Part shown: piece by piece, positions 10,778 through 19,431 of the stretch
Layout: every line of letters starts with the position of its first letter
Numbering within the stretch: position 1 is the first letter of the stretch
NCBI GenBank assembly: GCA_947503925.1
Contig: CANNFQ010000004.1
Span: 1 to 64,000 of the forward strand
Origin: an uncultured Paracoccaceae bacterium
GTDB taxonomy: Bacteria > Pseudomonadota > Alphaproteobacteria > Rhodobacterales > Rhodobacteraceae
Direction: 5' to 3'
DNA length: 64,000 bases
Notes under the pieces: model-generated
Databases searched by the model: none
Seen by the model: the letters and a program-made list of their open reading frames with translations, nothing else
Told to the model about the DNA's origin: nothing
Translations under genes and position numbers: made by a program

Positions 10778-11368
10778 ATGAAGCAACCACGGGCATGGCA
10801 ACGGATGTTGTCGGGACGCAGGCTTGATCTGCTTGATCCAACACCGGTGGATATCGAGATTGCCGATATCGCCCACGGGCTGGCGTTTGTGGCGCGCTGG
10901 AACGGGCAAACGAAGGGCGATTTTGCTTATTCGGTGGCCGAACATTCCCTGTTAGTGGTGGATATCTTTGCCCGATTGCACCCCAAGGCACCGGCCAAAT
11001 GGCAGCTGGCCGCCCTGCTACATGATGCGCCCGAATACGTGATTGGTGACATGATCAGCCCGGTCAAGGCAGCGGTGGGTTCCGGATATGGCGCGTTGGA
11101 TGACCGGTTAACGGCGGCAATCCACCTACGCTTTGGCTTGCCTGCTCAGATCCCTGCGACCATTAAACGCCAGATAAAAAAGGCTGATAAGGTCTCTGCC
11201 TGGCTGGAGGCGGTGCAGATTGCCGGCTTCACCAAAGCCGAGGCTGACAAATTCTTTGGCAAACATGACACAGCGCTGTGCCAATCCCTGACCATCCGCC
11301 TGCGCCCGCCAACAGAGGTGCGCGATGAATTCACCCGCACCCACGCCAAACTGATGGAGGCCTTATGA
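10778..11368 (+). CDS. HD domain phosphohydrolase (YfbR-like)
   Basis: AEHSLLVVD...ALLHDAPEYVIGDMISPVK. Confidence 0.85.
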   Translation: MKQPRAWQRMLSGRRLDLLDPTPVDIEIADIAHGLAFVARWNGQTKGDFAYSVAEHSLLVVDIFARLHPKAPAKWQLAALLHDAPEYVIGDMISPVKAAVGSGYGALDDRLTAAIHLRFGLPAQIPATIKRQIKKADKVSAWLEAVQIAGFTKAEADKFFGKHDTALCQSLTIRLRPPTEVRDEFTRTHAKLMEAL

Positions 11369-11856
11369 TCATCCGGCCAGCGACCTTGCACGATGCGCCC
11401 GATATGGTCGCGGTATTGAACCCGATCATCGTGGCAGGCGGTACAACCGCGCATCAGCGTCCGTTCGAAGTGGAGCGGATACAAAGCCACTATATCGCGC
11501 CCAAGAGAAAAGTCAGTTGCATGGTGGCGGAGGACGCAGGCCGGGTGATTGGTTTTCAATCATTGAACTGGCCACAGGATAATGATGACAGTGTCCCCGG
11601 CGGGTGGGCCATCATCGCCAGTTTCGTCGCCCCGGACGCGGCGGGCAAAGGGGTTGGCCCACAACTTTTCGATGCAACCAAGGCAACCGCCCGTGCCGCA
11701 GGCGTGCAGGTGATTGATGCCACGATCCGGGCCGATAATGTGCCCGGCTTGCGCTACTATAGCGGGTTGGGATTTGTGGATTACGACCTGCTTGAAGATG
11801 TGCCGCTTAGCGACGGGTCATTGGTGGACCGGGTCCGCAAAAGATATGATTTGTAA
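11365..11856 (+). CDS. GNAT family N-acetyltransferase
   Basis: MIIRPATLHDAPDMVAVLNPII... overlaps previous stop by 4 bp. Confidence 0.88.
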   Translation: MIIRPATLHDAPDMVAVLNPIIVAGGTTAHQRPFEVERIQSHYIAPKRKVSCMVAEDAGRVIGFQSLNWPQDNDDSVPGGWAIIASFVAPDAAGKGVGPQLFDATKATARAAGVQVIDATIRADNVPGLRYYSGLGFVDYDLLEDVPLSDGSLVDRVRKRYDL

Positions 11857-11862
11857 GCATCG

Positions 11863-12777
11863 ATGATTGGCAATGCGTTCAACCTCAAACAGCTGGAAGC
11901 ATTGGTCTGGGTGGCCGATCTGGGCAGTTTCCGCAAAGCCGCGCAGCATCTGAACACCAGCCAGCCCAATATCTCTGCCCGGATTGCCGCACTGGAATCG
12001 TCGCTGAACGTCACGCTGATGCAGCGCGACAGTGGAACGATCCGGCTAACCGAAAAGGGGCAGGAAATCCTGCTCGCCGCGCGGCAGGTCTTGCGCGATG
12101 CGGAAAGCCTGGTTGAGGTCGCGGACAGGCGCGACCTGATCGATGACAGGCTGCGACTGGGTGTCACCGAACTTGTCGCCTGCACGTGGCTGCATTCCTA
12201 TTTACGGGCGATCAAGCAGGCCTATCCCGGCATCGTCGTGGAATTGACAGTCGATTTGTCCCGCAACCTTGATAAGGAACTCAGCAGCGGCGCGCTTGAC
12301 CTGACGATCCAGACCGCTCCTTTTGGGGTGATCGCCAGCGGTGTGGTTGAGCTGGGCGTGTTTGAATATGTCTGGGTTGGGACCCCGGCAAAGTTATTTG
12401 ATTTGCCAGACAAACCGGGGCTACAGCACCTGCTGCCACTGACCATTCTGACCCATGCCCGTCACACACAAGCCTATAATGAATTGATCCAATGGGCAGA
12501 CGCCAACACCCTGTCAACCGCCCGCATCGCGCCATCCAGTAGCATGGCGTCCTGCGTACAGATGGCAGCTGATGGGTTGGGGGTTGCGCTCTTGCCCCGC
12601 GCATTGGTTGAGAAGGAAGTGGCAACGGGTGTTTTGGACCTCGCACGGGTTGACTGGCACCCGTCTCCACTCCGCTTTGCCGCGCGGTATCATGCTGAAC
12701 GTGCGGCGCACTACGTGGCAGAACTTGCCGATCAGGCGAAGGATGTCGTGGACAAATACCGGGCCAGCGGGCGATAG
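11863..12777 (+). CDS. LysR family transcriptional regulator
   Basis: FNLKQLEALVWVADLGSFRKAAQHLNTSQPNISARIAALE HTH. Confidence 0.95.
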   Translation: MIGNAFNLKQLEALVWVADLGSFRKAAQHLNTSQPNISARIAALESSLNVTLMQRDSGTIRLTEKGQEILLAARQVLRDAESLVEVADRRDLIDDRLRLGVTELVACTWLHSYLRAIKQAYPGIVVELTVDLSRNLDKELSSGALDLTIQTAPFGVIASGVVELGVFEYVWVGTPAKLFDLPDKPGLQHLLPLTILTHARHTQAYNELIQWADANTLSTARIAPSSSMASCVQMAADGLGVALLPRALVEKEVATGVLDLARVDWHPSPLRFAARYHAERAAHYVAELADQAKDVVDKYRASGR

Positions 12778-12858
12778 CAAAAGGTGATCGCTCATATTGA
12801 AAACAATTATTTGCAGCTATCATCATAACACGGCAAACTCCGCCAATCTTTCTTTTAG

Positions 12859-14952
12859 GTGGACCCGATGAAATCTCAGGCAATCAGACTTGGCGTCGAT
12901 ATCGGCGGAACCTTTACCGATGTGGTGCTTGAAACGGACGAGGCATCGTTTTCCACCAAGGTGCTGACAACCTATAGCGCCCCGGAAGATGCGATTATTG
13001 ATGGGATGCACCAGGTCTGCGCCGATGCCGGGATCACGCCTGCGCAGATTGGCCAGATCATCCACGGCACCACATTGGCCACCAACGCGCTGATCGAACG
13101 GCGCGGGGCAAAGACCGCCCTGATCACCACCCAGGGCTTTCGCGATGTTATCGAAATGCGCACCGAAAGCCGGTTTGAACAATATGATCTGAACCTTAGT
13201 CTGCCCGAGCCGCTTCTGCCCCGGCAAATGCGCTACACCGTGGCCGAAAGGGTGGATGCCAAGGGCAATGTGCTGATCCCGCTGGATCGGGCAGAGGTTG
13301 AAGCCGTCGTCGATCAGATCGCGACCGCCGGTTACACCAGTGTCGCCATCGGCCTGATCCATGCCTATCTGAACGACGCCCATGAGGTGATGATCCGGGA
13401 CGTGCTGACCGAAAAACTGCCCGATATGATGGTGTCACTCTCCTCCGAAGTTTCTCCGCAGATGCGCGAATATGAGCGGTTCAACACGGTTGTGGCGAAC
13501 GCCTATATCAAACCCCTGATGAAATCCTATCTGGGGCGGCTGGAAGGGCGGCTGCGGGATGAGGGGGTGACCTGCAAAATCTTCCTGATGCATTCGGGTG
13601 GCGGGATCATCTCAATCGAAAGTGCGGCGGAATTCCCGGTGCGGCTGGTTGAATCCGGGCCAGCCGGTGGTGCGGTTTTTGCGGCAAATATCGCCGCTCG
13701 CTACGGCCTTGATAAGGTGCTGTCCTTCGACATGGGCGGCACCACTGCCAAAATCTGTTTGATCAAAAACCAGACCCCGAAAACATCCCGCGTGTTCGAG
13801 GTGGCCCGCACCTACCGGTTCAAGAAGGGGTCGGGCATGCCGATTTCGATCCCTGTAATCGACATGGTGGAAATCGGGGCCGGGGGTGGGTCACTGGCCC
13901 ATGTGGATGCGATGCGCCAGATCCGGGTTGGGCCGGAGAGTGCCGGATCGGAACCCGGGCCCGCCTGTTACGGCCGAGGCGGGGACAAGCCAGCGGTGAC
14001 AGATGCGGACCTTGTGCTGGGCAAGCTCGACCCGACCAATTTCGCTGGTGGATCGATCACGCTGGATAAATCCAACTCCGAAACAGCCCTTGCCACGGTG
14101 CTGGGTGATCCTTTGGAGATGGATGTGGCGACCTCTGCCTTTGGTCTGGCCGAGGTTGTGGATGAAAACATGGCCAACGCGGCCCGGGTCCACGCAGTAG
14201 AGAATGGTGAGGACCTATCCGACTACACCATGATCGCCTTTGGCGGCGCGGCCCCGCTCCATGCCGGGCGGCTTTGCGAAAAGCTGGGGGTGGAACGGCT
14301 GCTTGTTCCGCCGGGGGCGGGCGTTGGATCAGCCATCGGCTTCCTGCGCGCGCCATTCAGTTTTGAGGCGAACAGGTCCGTCTATATGAAGCTATCCGAT
14401 TTCGATGCGGATGAGATCAGGACATTGTTGGATGACCTGCAGCAAGAGGCGACAGGCTTCGTCAGGAATTGCGACGCGGACAGCCCGATCCTGTCCGAAT
14501 TCAAGGTCTATATGCGCTATACCGGGCAGGGTTGGGAAATTCCGATCAGTTTGACGGAGGATCAGGCCATGCAGCCTGATGCAGCGACTTTTCAGACCCG
14601 GTTTGAGGAGGATTACACAAAGCTTTTCGGGCGGCCCGTTGCGGGTATGGATATCGAAATCACGGTTTGGGCGGTCAATGCCACGACACCCCCAGAAAAG
14701 GTTGAGACGGTGACGCAGGTGGAGGTCCCGGGTCAGGCCCGGGACGGTAGCGGCCTCGTACGGGACCTGTTTGACCCGGCAGAGGCGAGCTATGTCACCG
14801 CAACCGTCCAACAGCGCGACCAGATGCAAACCGGTGAACAGATCAGCGGCCCGGCGATCATTACCGAAGATGAAACAACCATCATCGTGCCCAGCAGCCG
14901 CCAAGCCATGCGCCAGCCTGATGGTTGCATCGACGTGAAAGCGAAAGGTTAG
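12859..14952 (+). CDS. hyuA: Hydantoinase/oxoprolinase family protein, HyuA-type
   Basis: RLGVDIGGTFTDVVLE, IIHGTTLATNALIERRGAKTALITTQGFRDV. Confidence 0.93.
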   Translation: MDPMKSQAIRLGVDIGGTFTDVVLETDEASFSTKVLTTYSAPEDAIIDGMHQVCADAGITPAQIGQIIHGTTLATNALIERRGAKTALITTQGFRDVIEMRTESRFEQYDLNLSLPEPLLPRQMRYTVAERVDAKGNVLIPLDRAEVEAVVDQIATAGYTSVAIGLIHAYLNDAHEVMIRDVLTEKLPDMMVSLSSEVSPQMREYERFNTVVANAYIKPLMKSYLGRLEGRLRDEGVTCKIFLMHSGGGIISIESAAEFPVRLVESGPAGGAVFAANIAARYGLDKVLSFDMGGTTAKICLIKNQTPKTSRVFEVARTYRFKKGSGMPISIPVIDMVEIGAGGGSLAHVDAMRQIRVGPESAGSEPGPACYGRGGDKPAVTDADLVLGKLDPTNFAGGSITLDKSNSETALATVLGDPLEMDVATSAFGLAEVVDENMANAARVHAVENGEDLSDYTMIAFGGAAPLHAGRLCEKLGVERLLVPPGAGVGSAIGFLRAPFSFEANRSVYMKLSDFDADEIRTLLDDLQQEATGFVRNCDADSPILSEFKVYMRYTGQGWEIPISLTEDQAMQPDAATFQTRFEEDYTKLFGRPVAGMDIEITVWAVNATTPPEKVETVTQVEVPGQARDGSGLVRDLFDPAEASYVTATVQQRDQMQTGEQISGPAIITEDETTIIVPSSRQAMRQPDGCIDVKAKG
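14725..14745. repeat. Intragenic palindrome in hyuA
   Basis: GTCCCGGG-TCAGG-CCCGGGAC, 8-bp perfect arms, read in frame as VPGQARD. Confidence 0.7.
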
Positions 14953-14955
14953 GTC

Positions 14956-16650
14956 ATGAACGTACAGTCCAATGTATCCTATCAGGTGATGTGGAACCGG
15001 CTGATTTCAGTGGTTGAGGAACAGGCGCAGGCACTGGTACGCACGGCCTTTTCGACTTCAGTCCGCGAGGCGGGCGATCTGTCTGCCGGGGTCTATGACG
15101 TCAAGGGGCAGATGCTTGCGCAGGCCGTAACCGGAACGCCTGGCCATGTGAACGCCATGGCGGATGCGGTCGCCCATTTCATCCGGCGGATCGGGCGGCA
15201 GAACATCTTTGAAGGTGACGTCTATATCACCAATGACCCTTGGGAAGGCACGGGCCATCTGCATGACATCACCATGGTCACCCCATCCTTCAAAAACGGC
15301 CTTCTGGTCGGCTTTTTCGCCTGCACGGCCCATGTCACAGATATAGGAGGGCGCGGGTTTGGGGCAGACGCGGCGAGCGTCTATGAAGAAGGCCTTTATC
15401 TGCCGATCATGAAATTCGCGGTGAGGGGCGAGGTTGATCAGACGCTTGTGCAAATCGTACGCGGCAATGTGCGCGAACCTGATCAGCTGATCGGCGATAT
15501 ATATGCGCTGGCGACCTGCAATGAAATTGGGCACCGCCGCCTGATCGACATGATGGATGAATTTGGGCTGGATGATCTGGGGGGGATCGCTGGCTTTATC
15601 CTCGACAATTCACGCCGCGCCACGTTGGAGCGGATCAAGGCATTGCCAAATGCCGAAGCTGATGGCGAAATGACGGTGGACGGGTTTGATACGCCGATCA
15701 CGCTACGCGTCAAACTCTCGGTGCAGGATGATCGGATCGTCACCGATTTTGCGGGCACGTCCGGCGTGGACAGGAAGGGGATCAACTGCCCGCTTGTCTA
15801 TGCCAAGGCCTATGCATGTTACGCGCTGAAGGTCGCGATTGCTCCGGAAATTCCCAACAACGCGGCCTCTCTCGCCCCGTTTGAGGTGACGGCCCCCGAA
15901 AATACCATCGTCAACGCACCACATCCAGCGCCTGTGGCGCTGCGTCACGTCATCGGGCATCTGATCCCCGATACGGTTTATGACGCGTTCGACAAGATGA
16001 TGCCCGGGATCGTGCCAGCCGAAGGGGCCGGATGTCTGTGCAATTTTCAGGTCTCCCTACGCCCCGCCCCGGGACATCAGGGGGTACGGTCCGAGGTGCT
16101 GACCTTCAATTCCGGCGGCTCAGGTGCGCGGCCCAAACATGACGGGCTGAACGCAACGGCGTTTCCATCGGGGGTTATGACCATGCCGATTGAAGCAACC
16201 GAACAGGTCGGCCCGGTCATTATCTGGCGCAAGGAGTTGCGACCCGACTCTGGCGGTGCCGGGCAACAACGCGGCGGGTTGGGGCAGTATATGGAGGTGG
16301 GGGCCACCGACGGGTACGAATTCGATTTTCAGGCGATGTTCGACCGCGTTGATCATCCCGCACGCGGGCGACGCGGCGGCGACCAGGGGGCGCCGACGAC
16401 AATTGCGCAGGATGATGGCGCTGCGATGCGGGGCAAGGGCAAGCAATTCGTGCCCGCAGGGCGGAAGGTGATGCTCGGGTTTCCCGGTGGTGCAGGCTAT
16501 GGCAACCCGGAAGCGCGCGATCCTGCATCGGTCAAACGCGATCTGGCGCGAGGCTATATCACGTCGCAGACAGCCGCCGCCGATTATGGCATGACCGCAC
16601 AAGATATTGCGGCCGTGCAGGCCGCCGTAGAAGCGGGGGAGGATATTTGA
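14956..16650 (+). CDS. hyuB: Hydantoinase B/oxoprolinase family protein, HyuB-type
   Basis: FSTSVREAGDLSAGVYDVKGQMLAQAVTGTPGHVNAM; 3-bp gap to hyuA. Confidence 0.93.
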   Translation: MNVQSNVSYQVMWNRLISVVEEQAQALVRTAFSTSVREAGDLSAGVYDVKGQMLAQAVTGTPGHVNAMADAVAHFIRRIGRQNIFEGDVYITNDPWEGTGHLHDITMVTPSFKNGLLVGFFACTAHVTDIGGRGFGADAASVYEEGLYLPIMKFAVRGEVDQTLVQIVRGNVREPDQLIGDIYALATCNEIGHRRLIDMMDEFGLDDLGGIAGFILDNSRRATLERIKALPNAEADGEMTVDGFDTPITLRVKLSVQDDRIVTDFAGTSGVDRKGINCPLVYAKAYACYALKVAIAPEIPNNAASLAPFEVTAPENTIVNAPHPAPVALRHVIGHLIPDTVYDAFDKMMPGIVPAEGAGCLCNFQVSLRPAPGHQGVRSEVLTFNSGGSGARPKHDGLNATAFPSGVMTMPIEATEQVGPVIIWRKELRPDSGGAGQQRGGLGQYMEVGATDGYEFDFQAMFDRVDHPARGRRGGDQGAPTTIAQDDGAAMRGKGKQFVPAGRKVMLGFPGGAGYGNPEARDPASVKRDLARGYITSQTAAADYGMTAQDIAAVQAAVEAGEDI

Positions 16651-17861
16651 TGAACACACAAACACCGACCCATGACAGCTATGACGTGATCATCGTCGGC
16701 GGCGGAATCATGGGGGCGTCCACCGCGTGGTTCCTGACCGATAACCCCGATTTTGATGGGCGGGTGCTGGTTGTGGAACGGGACCCGACTTACGAATTCG
16801 CCTCAACCACCCACACCAATAGCTGTATGCGGCAGCAGTTTTCCGAAGAACTGAACGTGCGGATTTCGCAATTCGCGGCTGATTTTGTGAAAAACCTGCG
16901 CGATTATATGGGCGGGGATGACCGAGTGCCGGAGTTGGCGATCCGGCCGTTTGGTTACATGTATCTCGCTGATACGGACAGTTTCGCCAATGTCTTGCGC
17001 GAAAACATCAAAGTGCAGCACGCCGCTGGGGCCGCGACCGAGTTGATGACCCGGGATCAGATCAAGATGGCCTATCCGTTCTATAATGTCGACGATATCG
17101 TGCTGGGCTCTATCAACCGGGTTGACGAAGGATACTGGGACGGTGGCGCGGTCTTTGATTGGTGGCGGCGGCAATCGCGTGAGCGTGGGGTGGAATATCT
17201 GAGCAACGAAGTCATCGCGATGAACCGCAATGCGGCGGGCACAAAAGTGGAAAGCGTAATCCTGCAATCGGGTGAGGTGGTGGCTTGCGGGCAGGTTGTG
17301 AACGCCTCTGGTCCACGAGCCGTTCTGACGTCGCGCATGGCGGGGATTGAGATTCCGGTTGAGCCGCGCAAGCGGTATTCCTGGGTGTTTTCCGCGGAAA
17401 AACCACTGGATCGTGATCTGCCCCTGACCATTGATCCTTCGGGCGTTCATGTACGCGAAAATGGTGGCGGGACCTATCAGGCGGGTGGGCATCCCGACAT
17501 TGATCCGGCGGCAGATTACGATGATTTCGCCATGGATCACAGCCTGTGGGAAAATCACATCTGGCCCGTGCTGGCGACGCGCATTCCGCAGTTTGAGGCG
17601 ATCAAGGTACAGTCGGAATGGGTCGGGCATTATGCCTACAATACCTTTGATCACAACGCGATCATGGGGCCGCATGAGAAGGTCGAAAACTTCTTCTTTC
17701 TCAATGGCTTCTCGGGTCATGGATTGCAACAATCCCCCGCTATGGGACGCGGTACAGCCGAGATGCTGACCTATGGCGCATATCGCAGCCTCGACATGCG
17801 CCGCTTTCATTTCGACCGGATTACACAGAACCGGCAGATCATCGAGAAGGCCGTGATCTGA
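16647..17861 (+). CDS. FAD-dependent oxidoreductase (DAO family)
   Basis: DVIIVGGGIMGASTAWFLTD; overlaps hyuB stop. Confidence 0.92.
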   Translation: MMNTQTPTHDSYDVIIVGGGIMGASTAWFLTDNPDFDGRVLVVERDPTYEFASTTHTNSCMRQQFSEELNVRISQFAADFVKNLRDYMGGDDRVPELAIRPFGYMYLADTDSFANVLRENIKVQHAAGAATELMTRDQIKMAYPFYNVDDIVLGSINRVDEGYWDGGAVFDWWRRQSRERGVEYLSNEVIAMNRNAAGTKVESVILQSGEVVACGQVVNASGPRAVLTSRMAGIEIPVEPRKRYSWVFSAEKPLDRDLPLTIDPSGVHVRENGGGTYQAGGHPDIDPAADYDDFAMDHSLWENHIWPVLATRIPQFEAIKVQSEWVGHYAYNTFDHNAIMGPHEKVENFFFLNGFSGHGLQQSPAMGRGTAEMLTYGAYRSLDMRRFHFDRITQNRQIIEKAVI

Positions 17862-17941
17862 TGGATAAATGCTGTGGTTTCACCACTGATGACACGCAAA
17901 CTTTCTGACCCGTCACCGACGGAAGTCAAAGGAGAACTGAC

Positions 17942-18778
17942 ATGAAGAAAATCGTCCTGACAGGGGCCGCCGGGCGGCTGGGATCTTACCTGCGCGAACC
18001 GCTTTCGAAGATGTGCGACGAACTGGTTTCGACCGATATCACCGATGACATCGGCACGCTGTACCCCGGCGAACGCTATGCCAAGGCCGATCTGGCGAGC
18101 ATGGAACAGATGTCAGAGGTCATCCAAGGTGCTGAAATGGTTCTACATTTTGGCGCAATCGTTGATGAGGCGCCGTTTGAGGAGTTGCTGGGGCCGAATT
18201 ACATTGGGTCCTATAATGTCTGGGAGGCGGCTTACAAAACAGGTGCACGGCGGGTGGTTTATGCAAGCTCGATCCACGCGGTTGGCATGTATCCGAAGAA
18301 CGAATGTATCGACACCGAAGTGCCGCACAGGCCGGATACATTTTATGGTCTCGCCAAATGCTTTACCGAGGATCTGGGGCGCATGTACTGGGAAAAGCGC
18401 GGGTTGGAATCGGTGCATCTGCGCATCCTGTCCTGCGCCCAGGTGAATAACGCCCGTGCCCTGGGGTCCTACTTATCTTACAATGACTTGATCCAATTGG
18501 TGCAACGCGCAGTTGATACGCCAGTGACTGGGTTTTCCGTGGTCTACGGGGTGTCCAACAATGACCGTTCCCCGGTTGATAACAGCAAGGCCCGCTTTCT
18601 TGGATATCGCCCGCAGGACAATGCCGAAATGTTCGCCGAACAGGTCCTCGCCGAGACCGACCCCTTGGACCCGCAAGATCCTGGCCATATGTGCCATGGC
18701 GGGCCGTTTGCCTCGGTTGATCTGGGCAAGAGCGGGCTGGCGGGCATGAACGTCGTTGATGACCGCAAAAAGGCCTGA
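17942..18778 (+). CDS. NAD(P)-dependent SDR, uronate-dehydrogenase-like
   Basis: VLTGAAGRLGSYLRE...YASSIHAVGMYP...FYGLAKCFTEDLGRMY. Confidence 0.85.
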   Translation: MKKIVLTGAAGRLGSYLREPLSKMCDELVSTDITDDIGTLYPGERYAKADLASMEQMSEVIQGAEMVLHFGAIVDEAPFEELLGPNYIGSYNVWEAAYKTGARRVVYASSIHAVGMYPKNECIDTEVPHRPDTFYGLAKCFTEDLGRMYWEKRGLESVHLRILSCAQVNNARALGSYLSYNDLIQLVQRAVDTPVTGFSVVYGVSNNDRSPVDNSKARFLGYRPQDNAEMFAEQVLAETDPLDPQDPGHMCHGGPFASVDLGKSGLAGMNVVDDRKKA

Positions 18779-18786
18779 AAATTGCT

Positions 18787-18824
18787 GTCGGCAAAGCGTC
18801 GGCGCAACGTCGGCAAAGCGTCGG
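18787..18824. repeat. Two-copy 22-bp-period tandem repeat
   Basis: GTCGGCAAAGCGTCGG at 18787-18802 and 18809-18824. Confidence 0.85.
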
Positions 18825-19136
18825 ACACTCTCGTTCGGCGCAATGACGTGGCGTTAAGGTTTGGACCGTCGTGTGGTATCGATTTGATGGGGATTCTGGG
18901 TGTTCCAATTGCGCTGGTAAGGTCGTGCGGATAATTTTCGCTACCCATTGACGACGAATGCGCAACAATCTGCCACTTTTTCGAGAATGACTGCAAACCG
19001 TAGAAATTAACGCTTTGTTTATGTTTCGATAAATATACTGATTCTAGTAAGGGTTTGGTGTCTTGTATGTAACACAACCACTGCGTGACTCTACCAAGGG
19101 CTGGATTCGACTCGGAAATGCTGGGAATTGAACTGA

Positions 19137-19385
19137 ATGCAGTCAAATGAACACATGACAGATCATTCCGACCACCGTCGCGCGCCGGGCAGCCCGATGC
19201 TGTATCACGCGTTAATTTGCGGTGTGATCAGTGGCACTGCCTCCAACATCACGGCCCTACTGTTGGGCTATTCCTTTTGGGCTGGCCTACTTTGCCACAG
19301 CCTTGTTGGCATGCTGGGCATGCTTCTGGTGATTGCAGCCTATTCAATGCGGTCCGAAAAGCCCGAGGGTAACAGCGCGCCCTAG
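19137..19385 (+). CDS. Small hypothetical membrane protein
   Basis: 82 aa ORF with two hydrophobic segments. Confidence 0.45.
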   Translation: MQSNEHMTDHSDHRRAPGSPMLYHALICGVISGTASNITALLLGYSFWAGLLCHSLVGMLGMLLVIAAYSMRSEKPEGNSAP

Positions 19386-19431
19386 TCCTGAATACGCGAT
19401 GCCCCTGACGGGCGAACCAACAACACTGCTC

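Noticed and set aside
16803-17810. 335-aa minus-strand ORF
   Set aside because: Antisense to the well-supported FAD oxidoreductase gene; GC-rich shadow ORF with no recognisable domain.
18363-18968. 201-aa minus-strand ORF
   Set aside because: Mostly antisense to the SDR gene; low-complexity Arg/Pro-rich translation.
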